From Planctomycetaceae bacterium (GTDB taxonomy: Bacteria; Planctomycetota; Planctomycetia; Planctomycetales; Planctomycetaceae), in contig JAJDEJ010000288.1 of the NCBI GenBank assembly GCA_029259815.1, positions 1-48,288 on the forward strand: a stretch of 48,288 bases of DNA. Direction: 5' to 3'. Shown piece after piece: positions 33,533-42,305 of the stretch. Made by a program: the position numbers and the translations under genes. Below the pieces are notes generated by a model. It did not search any database. It saw only the letters and a list, made by a program, of their open reading frames with translations, and had not been told where the DNA came from. Position 1 is the first letter of the stretch; each line of letters opens with the position of its first letter.

Positions 33533-35176
33533 ATGAGAATGTCAGTGAAGTGTGTGAAACCTATGATCGACGGAACTTTACGCCCTTGGTGTCTTGGCGG
33601 TTCAATACTGTGTTGGGCTCTGTTGGTCGCGACGAACTTTACAAGTCCACTCGCCGCCGCCGATGAGAAGCGTCCGAACATTCTGTTCATGATGACGGAC
33701 CAGCATCGCTGGGACTGCATCGGGGCGAATGGGAACCGGCTGATCAAGACACCGCATCTCGATCAGCTGGCAGCGGAGGGGGCGAATTTCACGCATTTCT
33801 TCGTGCAGGCACCGGTCTGTGTGCCGTCGCGGTCGAGCTTCTTCACGGGTCGATATCCGCATTCCCACAAGAACCGGGTGAACTACACCCCCCTGGATCG
33901 ACGTGAAGTGCTGATGCAGGCTCGGTTGCGGGATGCAGGTTATGCAACCGCTGCGGTCGGGAAGCTGCACTACCATCCGCCGGATGTGCGTGAAGCGAAG
34001 CGGACAGGGTTTGATGCTGTCGAGTTGCACGATGCGGTCCCTCCGCTCGATGAATTCTCCGCCTATGTCGCCTGGCGACGCGATCATGATCCGCTTTCGC
34101 ATTTGAGGTATCGGGCGATTGCGGAGGACATTCCTGCGGGAAAGAATCCGTTTCGGCAGGCGATCAGTGAGGAGCATACGGAAACATCGTGGGTCGGGCT
34201 GCGGACGCGGCATCACATTGAGCTACTGGCCGAGTCCGACCAACCATTCTTCCTGTTTAGTTCATTTTGGAAGCCGCACGCTCCCTTTGAGGTGCCGCAG
34301 CCGTTCGATGCGCTGTATGACGATGTCGAGATTCCGTTGCCGGAACAGATGTCACTGGAAGACGTCACACGCCTGCCGCCGCCGTTGCGACTGCTGATCC
34401 TGCGAGGCAAGCCGGTCTATGACATTGATCGCGAGCGATTACAGTGGATCTACCGCAGCTACTACGGAGCCATCTCCCACATCGATCGTGAGGTGGGGCG
34501 CATCATGGAGACACTCAAAGCAGCGGGAGTGGCAGACAACACGATCGTGGTGTTCTCATCCGATCACGGCGATCAGTTGCTCGAACATGGCCTGACCGGA
34601 AAGAACTGCTTCTTCGAGGCATCGATCCGTGTGCCGTTCATCATTCACTTTCCGCAACACATTCAGCCGGGACAGTATGACGAATTGGTCGAGTCGATCG
34701 ATCTGTTACCAACACTCTTCGAGCTCGCCGGACTGCCGGAGCCGTATGAGAATCAGGGGCGGAGCCTTGTCCCGCTGATTGGGGATGCGGACCGTCGATA
34801 TGAGCCGAAGCAGTCGGTTTTCTGTGAGAACGTGATCCCTGAGGTCATCACGACTGACACCGGACTCGACTTTCGGTTTCAGAGAGGGGCCGGCATCAAG
34901 GGCGTTCGGCATCCCGACGCAAAGATGGTACGCACTCAGAGGTGGAAGTACTGCTATTACCCTGAAGGCTTCGCCGAGTTGTACGACCTTGAAGCTGACC
35001 CCCATGAGATGCACAATCTCGCTGGCGAGCCGGACGTTCACGATGTCGAAGTCGAGATGAAGGATCGTCTGTTGCATTGGCTAACGACGGCCGACGAAGC
35101 GGATCAAATTGCCCCGCGGTGGTTGCGCCCCCATGAGCCTGCGATCCGTGGCGAATCACCTCAATCTGCCCCTTAA
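33533..35176 (+). CDS. Secreted sulfatase
   Basis: About 547 residues. The signal peptide (LGGSILCWALLVATNFTSPLAAA) is followed by RPNILFMMTDQHRWDCIGA with metal ligands. The canonical formylglycine signature CVPSRSSFFTGRYPH and the late metal site VVFSSDHGDQLLEHG with Lys in TGKNCFFE are present. The C-terminal Trp/Tyr-rich end (RTQRWKYCYYPEGFAELYD then DPHEMHNLAGEP) is typical. The start is uncertain among ATG 33533, 33539 and 33563; an upstream TTG at 33497 is less likely. It lies behind an oxidoreductase and needs a formylglycine-generating enzyme encoded elsewhere. It differs clearly from the sulfatase at 1601-3253. Confidence 0.9.
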   Translation: MRMSVKCVKPMIDGTLRPWCLGGSILCWALLVATNFTSPLAAADEKRPNILFMMTDQHRWDCIGANGNRLIKTPHLDQLAAEGANFTHFFVQAPVCVPSRSSFFTGRYPHSHKNRVNYTPLDRREVLMQARLRDAGYATAAVGKLHYHPPDVREAKRTGFDAVELHDAVPPLDEFSAYVAWRRDHDPLSHLRYRAIAEDIPAGKNPFRQAISEEHTETSWVGLRTRHHIELLAESDQPFFLFSSFWKPHAPFEVPQPFDALYDDVEIPLPEQMSLEDVTRLPPPLRLLILRGKPVYDIDRERLQWIYRSYYGAISHIDREVGRIMETLKAAGVADNTIVVFSSDHGDQLLEHGLTGKNCFFEASIRVPFIIHFPQHIQPGQYDELVESIDLLPTLFELAGLPEPYENQGRSLVPLIGDADRRYEPKQSVFCENVIPEVITTDTGLDFRFQRGAGIKGVRHPDAKMVRTQRWKYCYYPEGFAELYDLEADPHEMHNLAGEPDVHDVEVEMKDRLLHWLTTADEADQIAPRWLRPHEPAIRGESPQSAP

Positions 35177-35189
35177 TCCTGGGTGAACC

Positions 35190-35378
35190 TTACTCACTGG
35201 CGACCGTCGCTGCCTGGGTCGAGGCGATGGGCGGTGGTTTTCGTGGTCGTTCGACTCGCCGCTTGCGCGGAGCCGTGATACCCAAGCGAATCCGTCCTCG
35301 ATGGATCTCCACGACCTTAACGCGGATGTTCCCGTCAATGATGATTTCCTCGCCAAGTTTGCGTGTCAGCACGAGCAT
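35190..35378 (-). CDS. csrA: Carbon storage regulator CsrA
   Basis: Small RNA-binding post-transcriptional regulator that binds GGA in mRNA leaders. The sequence begins MLVLTRKLGEEIIIDGNIRV and continues VKVVEIHRGRIRLGITAP, covering all five strands of the CsrA fold with the binding Leu-4/Arg-6 and Arg-44-type residues. A basic tail (RKRRVERPRKPPP) follows. At 62 residues it is the usual length. ATG 35378 is preferred over GTG 35384 because AAGGA lies 7 bases upstream. The BON protein gene precedes it by 58 bases on the same strand. Confidence 0.93.
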   Translation of the reverse strand: MLVLTRKLGEEIIIDGNIRVKVVEIHRGRIRLGITAPRKRRVERPRKPPPIASTQAATVASE

Positions 35379-35436
35379 TGCCACTTCCTTGTTATCGAGT
35401 TGTGACCCGCAAGTGAGAGAGGACGTCCCCGCATCA

Positions 35437-35709
35437 TCAGCTTGATGACGCTTGATCGGACACGACTAATCGGTTGACCACCTGTTGCACGCCCGCGATA
35501 CCAGCGACCGTGCATTGCGCGAGTTGCTTGTGGTAGTAACACGTGACCTGCCCTCGAAGCATCAGCGTGCCTTGATGCACGCGGCAGATCACGGCCTCAT
35601 TTCGCAGGTGGGGCTCGATTCGCAACGCACTCATTGCTTGACGTTCCACCTCGTCCGATGAGCGAGGCCAGACATCACGGCGACTCCTGTCCACGAATAC
35701 AGGTTGCAT
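35437..35709 (-). CDS. BON-domain protein
   Basis: 90 residues dominated by one BON domain: SALRIEPHLRNEAVICRVHQ, then GTLMLRGQVTCYYHKQLAQC and the end GVQQVVNRLVV. BON domains bind membranes or large ligands. No signal peptide is seen, so it is probably cytoplasmic, unlike OsmY. AGGAGG lies 5 bases before ATG 35709, a strong ribosome-binding site. It precedes csrA on the same strand. Confidence 0.85.
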   Translation of the reverse strand: MQPVFVDRSRRDVWPRSSDEVERQAMSALRIEPHLRNEAVICRVHQGTLMLRGQVTCYYHKQLAQCTVAGIAGVQQVVNRLVVSDQASSS

Positions 35710-35982
35710 GGCGTCCTCCTGATGTCCGCGATGATCAAGATCGTTCGTTCAGAGCCGATGAGCCACTGAACAACGTTCAGACAACGGCGCATGGCGATCA
35801 ATCACACAAATGCGTGAAGCAAAATGCATCGGTTGCCCAGAAATGATACAGCTAAGAACGAACCAACGAAGTGTTCGATTCGTTGACAAATGGAATCCTC
35901 ACCCCGTCAGAACGACTTGGGTGTTAGATGAAGAGTGTCGGCTGCATTATCTGTGCCGATCAGAGGGACAGCGAGCCACCGT

Positions 35983-38088
35983 TCAGACGGTTACATTGTC
36001 GTTGATCGTCCGTTCAGTGAAGTCCAATCGGACTTGGTCGATGCACACTTGCGTTGGTCGGGCATCACGGTCCAGAGGTGATCGCTGATTGGCCCCCTTC
36101 ACTGGCTCGATGACAACTGCGATGCCGTATCCATTGCCGACGGGGAAGTTCATGCCCGGCCCTGGGCTGTCGAGATGGTGAGTGAGCTCGAACCAGGTCA
36201 AAGCGGGAACATCATCGACAGCGTACGGTGGAACGAATGGCTCAGAGTGAAAGTCTGTCCGACGCAGCGGGTTCTTCCCGGAATCGTTGTAGCGGAAAAG
36301 GACGAGTCGACACTCGAACTGACCAAGAAACGCCTGATAGGCTGCTTCTGACTCTGCTCGCACACACGCATGGACCCCAAACGTGAACGTCCCTAACCGT
36401 GGATTCCGCATCTCCTGAGCCAGCAGCAATTGAGTATCGGCCAAACCGACTCCCAAGGCAGCCACACGTTCATCAGACCAGTCAATGAGTGTCACCCCCA
36501 GGGATGGTGTGGTCTCCGTTGCGAGTGGTGCTGCACGCCAGCCCTTCGGACGTGAACCGACCTCGACATCGTACAGCTGGACATTCCCTCGAAAGTCTTT
36601 GCGCAGCAGGAGATCGTCATTGTAGGGCGGTACCCGGACGAGTGACCCGCCCGGCGTGGTCGTTGAGGGTGTGGGGTGCCGACCGCGATCGAGTATGCCG
36701 TCGATCGGATTCCCATCGGTGATGTGATGCTCACGTCCCTGAGCATCCCGAAACTTGGATGTGTGCGGGATGCCCAGAAGATGAAACAGCGTTGCCGTCA
36801 CGTCGCCCGGCGTCACGCGATCTCGCGCCGGATAGGCTCCGTTCTTGTCACTGGCTCCGTAGACCGTCCCGGACTGAACACCCGCTCCCGCCATCGCGAA
36901 GCTGAAGACTGGCCCCCAGTGATCGCGTCCGCCATTGCGATTGATCTTCGGTGTGCGACCAAACTCTGAGATCGCGACGACGAGCGTCTCCTGCAACAGT
37001 CCTCGCTGGTCGAGATCGTTAACGAGCGCAGAGAAACCGACGTCGAAGATGGGACACAAGACGTCTTCCATACGGTCCGCATTTTGAGCGTGCGTGTCCC
37101 ACAGGGGGTTATCGACAGCCGAGTCCCCCGGCTCGCGTGGCCAACCGACATGGACCAGTCGCACGCCCGCTTCGACCAATCGACGCGCGAGCACGCAGCA
37201 CTGTCCCCAGCGCGTGCGGCCATAGGTGTCACGCAACGCGTCAGGCTCCTTCTCGATGGCAAACGCATCCTGCACACGCCCGGACGTCAACAGGTCGAAT
37301 GCTTGAGATTGGAACTGGTCAAACGTTTGTGCTCTTGCATCAACCGAACCGACACCACTTTCTACTTGCTTCAGCAGTGACATCCTGCGTTTCAGTCGCT
37401 CGGCTGACACGTTGCCGAGGTCGAGGCCATCGACGTGATATTCCTCTGACCAGGGTTGTCCGAGGAAGCGATCAGGATCCCATCGACTTCCCAGGAATCC
37501 AGCGGTCTGGCCAGCTGGTGTGACGTTCTCGTTCAGTCGGATGATCTCGGGAATCCACACGGTCGACAACGGTGGCAGTACCTCGCTGGGCTTGAGCATC
37601 TTGACGAGAGACCCGAAGTAGGGCCAATCGGTGCCGGGCGTGATCGTGCGTGCGTTGGGGCCAATGTACTTCCGCCCCGTCAGCACATGGTATCCGCTGC
37701 TGGAGTGAATGTTGTTGTCGGTCGACAGCGACCGCACGACCGCCAGCTTGTCAGCCATGCGAGCCGTCCGCGGCAGCAGCTCACAGAACTGTGTGCCGAC
37801 AACGTTCGTCTGAATCGGACTGAAGGGTCCCCGGATCTCACTTGGTGCGTTTGGCTTGGGATCGAAGGTCTCGTGCTGCGGCGGACCACCTTGGAGCCAG
37901 AGGTAGATGATGTTTTTCGCAGCCCCAAACGACGGATCGTCAACGACGCCCACCGGCGGCGGTTCGGTCGCCGCCTGCAGCAGGCTGGGGAGTGACAACC
38001 CAAGCGGACCAACGCCTCCCCAGCGCAGAAACTCTCGTCTCCGCAGGCCATCACACATTCGCGTTGGTCGATCAAACGCTGAGAACAT
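35983..38088 (-). CDS. DUF1501 protein with twin-arginine leader
   Basis: 701 residues. A Tat-type leader (RRREFLRWGGVGPLGLSLPS) is followed by the DUF1501 domain: NIIYLWLQGGPPQHETFDPK, then VGTQFCELLPRTARMADKL, LVHVGWPR, ETLVVAISEFGRTPKINRNG and GRDHWGPVFSFAM. The last 200 residues form an extra beta-rich domain beyond the common family end, with FGVHACVRAESEAAYQAFL. Family members belong to the alkaline-phosphatase/sulfatase superfamily and often pair with DUF1553 proteins, none of which is nearby. ATG 38088 has AGGAAAG about 9 bases upstream. Function unknown, exported. Confidence 0.88.
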   Translation of the reverse strand: MFSAFDRPTRMCDGLRRREFLRWGGVGPLGLSLPSLLQAATEPPPVGVVDDPSFGAAKNIIYLWLQGGPPQHETFDPKPNAPSEIRGPFSPIQTNVVGTQFCELLPRTARMADKLAVVRSLSTDNNIHSSSGYHVLTGRKYIGPNARTITPGTDWPYFGSLVKMLKPSEVLPPLSTVWIPEIIRLNENVTPAGQTAGFLGSRWDPDRFLGQPWSEEYHVDGLDLGNVSAERLKRRMSLLKQVESGVGSVDARAQTFDQFQSQAFDLLTSGRVQDAFAIEKEPDALRDTYGRTRWGQCCVLARRLVEAGVRLVHVGWPREPGDSAVDNPLWDTHAQNADRMEDVLCPIFDVGFSALVNDLDQRGLLQETLVVAISEFGRTPKINRNGGRDHWGPVFSFAMAGAGVQSGTVYGASDKNGAYPARDRVTPGDVTATLFHLLGIPHTSKFRDAQGREHHITDGNPIDGILDRGRHPTPSTTTPGGSLVRVPPYNDDLLLRKDFRGNVQLYDVEVGSRPKGWRAAPLATETTPSLGVTLIDWSDERVAALGVGLADTQLLLAQEMRNPRLGTFTFGVHACVRAESEAAYQAFLGQFECRLVLFRYNDSGKNPLRRTDFHSEPFVPPYAVDDVPALTWFELTHHLDSPGPGMNFPVGNGYGIAVVIEPVKGANQRSPLDRDARPTQVCIDQVRLDFTERTINDNVTV

Positions 38089-38188
38089 TCACCACTTTCC
38101 TAAGATTGGCAGCCTCGGTCATTCTATTCGCTGATCCGTCTTCGGGCCATCACGGATCTCTGCCCTCATCTTTTCTGTAACCTGCACA

Positions 38189-38338
38189 CTCGTGGAGCGT
38201 CACAGTTAAGAATTCGGGTTGGGTGGCAGGGTCAGACCAACGGGATGGCCCTGAGATTCCGCGTCCCCACATCGGGGCCATCCGCTGCGCTCCTGACCCC
38301 GCCACCCGCAAATCAAGCTGTGACGGACCACTAGCGAG
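38189..38338. repeat. 150-base imperfect palindromic element
   Basis: The outer arms CTCG...GTCACAG and CTGTGAC...CGAG pair, the middle arms GGGTGGCAGGGTCAG and CTGACCCCGCCACCC pair with one mismatch, and the inner arms GATGGCCC and GGGCCATC close around a 24-base centre. It lies in the 367-base gap between the divergent DUF1501 and CDP-alcohol phosphatidyltransferase genes, where I see no gene. Confidence 0.65.
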
Positions 38339-38455
38339 TTTGGACGGCGAATTAGTTTGAAAATCACCCGGAATCGCCGTGATATTCGACATGCTGACAC
38401 GCCTGACTCCATAGGAAGATTATACGTCGTCTCTCACACATCACAAGAAATCGCC

Positions 38456-39136
38456 ATGAGTCAACGCATCTCGCACAGCCTGCTGGACCCGTATCTGACA
38501 GTCCCGGTGAAGCAGCAGTATCATCTGCTGCCAATTCCGAGTCGACTGCCCCCTGAGGCAATTGTACTGACTGGCCACACGCTCGCCATCGTCGGTGCAA
38601 TCGGACTGGCGTATTCGACGACCACTTGGTGGGGGGGACTTCTGGCGGCAGCTGGCATCATTGGCAACCATCTCGCAGACGTCCTCGATGGCACCCATGC
38701 CCGCTCGACCGGCCAATGTCGAAACGGTGGCGAGTTACTTGATCACTTCCTCGATCCCCTCTCGTTCGCCTACTGGCTCGTCGGCATCGCGGTTGCTTGT
38801 GGACGGCTTGATCTTGGTCTTGTCGCTGTGATTGGCCTATTCGCGACGGCCGTGCTGACGAACATCAAGGCGAAGCTCATCGGCGAATTTACTCTCTCAG
38901 CCTTCGGTCCCACCGAGTTTAAGACGCTCCTCACGATGTTCGGGCTCGTCCTTGCCGGGTGTGTCATGAGTGGAGTCGGGTCGATCGTCACAGCGGCGAC
39001 GGTCTTCTACACGGGTCTGATCGCCATTGGCATTGTGCAGTTACTGATCGGTGTCATCCGTGCGGTGTATGAGGTCAACGAACATGGTCAACCGGCTGAC
39101 ACCACCGAGTGGGCCACAACTCGTGACGCTGCGTGA
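38456..39136 (+). CDS. CDP-alcohol phosphatidyltransferase
   Basis: Membrane enzyme that transfers a phosphatidyl group from CDP-diacylglycerol to an alcohol, or a related reaction. The signature D-x2-DG-x2-AR-x8-G-x3-D-x3-D is complete: DVLDGTHARSTGQ, then GELLDHFLD. About six hydrophobic segments are seen. The length from ATG 38456 (226 residues) is normal; the open frame runs 99 bases upstream but no conserved sequence is there, and an AAGAAA precedes the chosen start. The acceptor alcohol is unknown. FhcC follows after 147 bases that hold a hairpin. Confidence 0.85.
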   Translation: MSQRISHSLLDPYLTVPVKQQYHLLPIPSRLPPEAIVLTGHTLAIVGAIGLAYSTTTWWGGLLAAAGIIGNHLADVLDGTHARSTGQCRNGGELLDHFLDPLSFAYWLVGIAVACGRLDLGLVAVIGLFATAVLTNIKAKLIGEFTLSAFGPTEFKTLLTMFGLVLAGCVMSGVGSIVTAATVFYTGLIAIGIVQLLIGVIRAVYEVNEHGQPADTTEWATTRDAA

Positions 39137-39183
39137 CATGGTCATTCACAGAGCGCGGCTCTACAATCAAGATTTGCATCCAT

Positions 39184-39248
39184 CGCTTGCGGCTTAGCGC
39201 GACCGGGAGATGTCGTCAAAGTGTTTTGGTCGCGCTAAGCCGCAAGCG
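39184..39248. repeat. Perfect 21-base inverted repeat
   Basis: Arms at 39184-39204 (beginning CGCTTGCGGCTTAGC) and 39228-39248 are exact reverse complements, with a 23-base loop. It lies between the phosphatidyltransferase gene and fhcC, 36 bases before the latter's start. A REP-like repeat or a terminator for the upstream gene are both possible; there is no T-tract. Confidence 0.75.
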
Positions 39249-39283
39249 TGTCTCCGCGACAACATTGAAATTCAAATCATCCT

Positions 39284-40105
39284 ATGCCACTGACCCTCGC
39301 ACTGCGGACCACCTCGTCGATCCCACTCGAGGTCGACTCCGTCAAACTGGAGACGGTCCGCGCTCAGCCGCTCGACGACGTCAAGGCAACGCTTATCCAA
39401 CGTGGCAACAAACAGGTCACCATCGGCGAATTCTTCGATGTGACCGGTTCAGCAGCCGACGACGACACGCTTGTCTGGGAGGGCGACTGCTCGAAGGTCA
39501 AGCTCATCGGATCGCATCTTTCGTCCGGCACGATTCGTGTCGAAGGTAACGCAGGCATGCACCTCGGGGCGGAGATGTCAGGCGGCGAGATCACCGTCAG
39601 TGGAGATGCTGGCGACTGGGTCGGGGCGGAGATGCACGGCGGTCGTATCCATGTCCGAGGCAACGTCGGTCATCTCGTCGGAGGCGTCTATCGCGGCGGG
39701 CGCAAGGGCATGACGAATGGCGAGATTCTCATCGAGGGAAACGCGGGAAATGAGATCGGTCATGCCATGCGACGCGGACTGATCGCAATCGGCGGTCGCG
39801 CAGGAGATGCAGCCGGGGTCGCAATGATTGCGGGCACAATTGTCATCGCAGGCGAGACGGGCATCCGCTATGGAATCGGGATGAAACGCGGGTCCATCGT
39901 ACTTCTCGGTGACACCCCGCCCGACATGCTACCCACCTTCAAACACAGCGGGACCTATCGACCGACCATCATGCGGGTCATGCTGCGTCACCTTGCAGCG
40001 AGTGGTTGGTCAGTCCCCGAGGGCAGCCTCGACGCAACCTATCACCGCTACCACGGCGACTTTCTCGAACTGGGCAAAGGCGAAATCCTCACCCGCGTCG
40101 CGTGA
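39284..40105 (+). CDS. fhcC: Formylmethanofuran dehydrogenase subunit C (FhcC/FwdC)
   Basis: Structural subunit of the formyltransferase/hydrolase complex in tetrahydromethanopterin-linked C1 metabolism. The protein is a chain of GxGxG-type beta-helix repeats: GTIRVEGNAGMHLGAEMSGG, EITVSGDAGDWVGAEMHGG, IHVRGNVGHLVGGVYRGGRK and ILIEGNAGNEIGHAMRRG. At 273 residues it has FhcC length; the similar domain in glutamate synthase is only the end of a much larger protein. No other H4MPT gene is in the window. No clear ribosome-binding site lies before ATG. It converges with the HTTM gene, two bases away. Confidence 0.85.
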   Translation: MPLTLALRTTSSIPLEVDSVKLETVRAQPLDDVKATLIQRGNKQVTIGEFFDVTGSAADDDTLVWEGDCSKVKLIGSHLSSGTIRVEGNAGMHLGAEMSGGEITVSGDAGDWVGAEMHGGRIHVRGNVGHLVGGVYRGGRKGMTNGEILIEGNAGNEIGHAMRRGLIAIGGRAGDAAGVAMIAGTIVIAGETGIRYGIGMKRGSIVLLGDTPPDMLPTFKHSGTYRPTIMRVMLRHLAASGWSVPEGSLDATYHRYHGDFLELGKGEILTRVA

Positions 40106-40107
40106 AG

Positions 40108-41601
40108 TCAACGCAAAGCTGTCAGTTCGGGCGACGGGCCGCTCAAGGTGATGCTGCGACGCGTCAATTCTTCGCCATCGTACTTCAGCACGAAGTCATA
40201 CTTGCCGGGCAACATTGATTGATCGAGGTCATAGAAGAAGTCGGCTCGCAAGTCCTCACGAGGAACGACCGTGCCGACACGCTTCAGCAACACGTCATCC
40301 GCATCGTGCAGATTGACCTCAACCCACATGTCCGGGTGCGGCGGCTGAAGTGTGCACTGAATCAAGGCCCGTTCGCCATGATTGAATGTCTCACGGCGGT
40401 CGGAGAGGACGCCTCCCAAAGTCGATGAGCCAATGTCGAATGCAAAATACCGATCCTGGGGCCGGATCGGTTGAGCCGGCCCCAGCATCGCCTGGGCGAC
40501 TTGTGTGTCCATGGCCTTCAGCGGCAATGGCCCGTTTGGTCCCCGTTCCTGGTAGACGTCTCGGTGGTGTTCCACTTCCACTCCGATGACAGCAACCGTT
40601 GCCATCAACATGCCCCAGGCGACGGCTGTGTAAGCTGGTCGTGCCCACACAAGCGAGGACGCGGTGGCGGGTCGTTTGCGTTTGTGAGTGAGCCCGAGGC
40701 GGCGCAGTGTGAGACGAACGGCCATCGACATCCGCTCCGCCTCCTGTTGATCGATAAACGCCAGATAGATGGCAAAGTACACCAGCGGGAAGATGATCAG
40801 GCCCAGTGTGAAGTAGGTGAGGAAGTGAAAGACCAGTCCGATGAACAGGGTGGGCAACCGCCAGAACTTCGACCAGACGAGAAAAACGAACAGGATTTCC
40901 CAAACGATCGTGATGTACGCCATGATCGCCAGCAGTGACGGATACAGGGTGAGCATTTCTCCGAAACGGTTTTCAAAGTTCACATCCCCTAACATCCAAA
41001 AAGTCAATTGGTCGCCGCTGAAGTAGGCGGGCGTGTGCATCTTGGTGAAGGCAGCACCCAGATAGACGATGCCGATGAAAAGTTGCAGCAGTCGCCGCGG
41101 CCACACCGGCGATATCGGCGGACCGGCCAATCTCTCCTGCGAGGTTTGACCACGCCGACGCAGCCACGAGTCGACGGACCACACTGCTCCGCACTCAGAC
41201 AGCGCCAGCAGCATCAGCACATGTGACGCGATGACGGTGTACTTCGTGAGTGTGCTCATGGAGTCAATCACCCCGAGACCCGCATAGAACACCATCGAAA
41301 CGACCAATGACCCCCGCGTCATCCAGCCGATGCAGACGGCGAACAGACTCAAGATCAACACGGAACACGCAGCAACCGCGACCGGGGCTGTCAGATCAGG
41401 CACCAACGCGTCTGCTCCATACGACACCCACAGAGGCGCAGGCGAGCCATCCGTTGAGTACAGCTCTCGGGCGTACCACCAGCGGGGAATTGCGCCGATC
41501 AATAACACCAGAGGCAGCACGATCCGCACAAGGGCCATGCCATATGGCACTTCACGTGCATGGAAAAACTCGTTCCATTGGGTTGTCAGATTTCGCGCCA
41601 T
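40108..41601 (-). CDS. HTTM-domain membrane protein (vitamin K gamma-carboxylase-like)
   Basis: About 497 residues. The N-terminal two thirds contain about seven hydrophobic segments with the HTTM landmarks ALVRIVLPLVLLIGAIPRWW, GAAFTKMHTPAYFSGDQ, and LVFHFLTYFTLGLIIFPLVY. The C-terminal third is a beta-rich, probably extracytoplasmic region. HTTM is related to the membrane part of vitamin K-dependent gamma-glutamyl carboxylase; the activity of bacterial members is mostly unknown. ATG 41601 is chosen because the gene upstream ends at 41633. It forms a pair with that gene. Confidence 0.8.
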   Translation of the reverse strand: MARNLTTQWNEFFHAREVPYGMALVRIVLPLVLLIGAIPRWWYARELYSTDGSPAPLWVSYGADALVPDLTAPVAVAACSVLILSLFAVCIGWMTRGSLVVSMVFYAGLGVIDSMSTLTKYTVIASHVLMLLALSECGAVWSVDSWLRRRGQTSQERLAGPPISPVWPRRLLQLFIGIVYLGAAFTKMHTPAYFSGDQLTFWMLGDVNFENRFGEMLTLYPSLLAIMAYITIVWEILFVFLVWSKFWRLPTLFIGLVFHFLTYFTLGLIIFPLVYFAIYLAFIDQQEAERMSMAVRLTLRRLGLTHKRKRPATASSLVWARPAYTAVAWGMLMATVAVIGVEVEHHRDVYQERGPNGPLPLKAMDTQVAQAMLGPAQPIRPQDRYFAFDIGSSTLGGVLSDRRETFNHGERALIQCTLQPPHPDMWVEVNLHDADDVLLKRVGTVVPREDLRADFFYDLDQSMLPGKYDFVLKYDGEELTRRSITLSGPSPELTALR

Positions 41602-41632
41602 TGCAATGATCTCGTCAGTTGGATGTGATCGC

Positions 41633-42271
41633 TCAGTGATCCGTCGGCAGTTCATAGCCGACAGGGATCACACCACCGCGACTCGCACTCGGATCAACGG
41701 CGTAGAACGGCTTGCCCTTTTTCATGTCATGGCGAAGCCGCGGGTTATCCATGAGGGACTCTTGGGACAGCCGGGTGAGCAGCGAGGGCCGCTGCTGCAG
41801 GGGTTGACCGTCTGGTGCATAGGTCCCGCGAATGTGGTAGTAAGACTGCAGATCTTTCGGCTCGGTGTAGCGGTGAGCCCAGAGTTCGTCCGGCAGGTTG
41901 TACTTGCGGGGCCACGCTTCCTCGACCACGTACAGCCTCGCCATCGGCTCGTGCTCCGTCTGCCGCAGCGTGTTCATCGCCAGGTTAATCGAGTGCAGGC
42001 CGCTGTAGTCGTAGTGGCGTCGGTCCAGATCGCTGTGCGGCTTGATGGTTCCCCAGGGTCCGGGCGACAGCTCATAGAACTGCCCGCTGGCCCCTTCGCC
42101 GACGACGTGCGTCCGGGTCTCATAGGCCGACCATCCGCAGAACATGTCCCAGACGATGAAGTACATGCCGGGGTGTTGGGTCACCTTGTAATACAGGGCA
42201 TGACAGAACACCCCATACATCAGCACGCTGAGGTAGCCCACGATCAGTGTGTTAGAAATCCAGCGTTTCAC
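41633..42271 (-). CDS. Membrane-anchored hypothetical protein paired with HTTM gene
   Basis: I do not recognise the family. The 212-residue product has one N-terminal membrane helix (SNTLIVGYLSVLMYGVFCHALY) followed by a soluble region rich in aromatic residues, with WDMFCGWSAYETRTHVVGEG and YSGLHSINLAMNTLRQTE. The start is GTG 42271 with AAGGAGG 9 bases upstream, a strong signal. It is 31 bases upstream of the HTTM gene and probably forms an envelope complex with it, by position only. Confidence 0.7.
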   Translation of the reverse strand: MKRWISNTLIVGYLSVLMYGVFCHALYYKVTQHPGMYFIVWDMFCGWSAYETRTHVVGEGASGQFYELSPGPWGTIKPHSDLDRRHYDYSGLHSINLAMNTLRQTEHEPMARLYVVEEAWPRKYNLPDELWAHRYTEPKDLQSYYHIRGTYAPDGQPLQQRPSLLTRLSQESLMDNPRLRHDMKKGKPFYAVDPSASRGGVIPVGYELPTDH

Positions 42272-42305
42272 GACCCGTGCCTCCTTGCACAGCTGAGTGT
42301 TCCGT

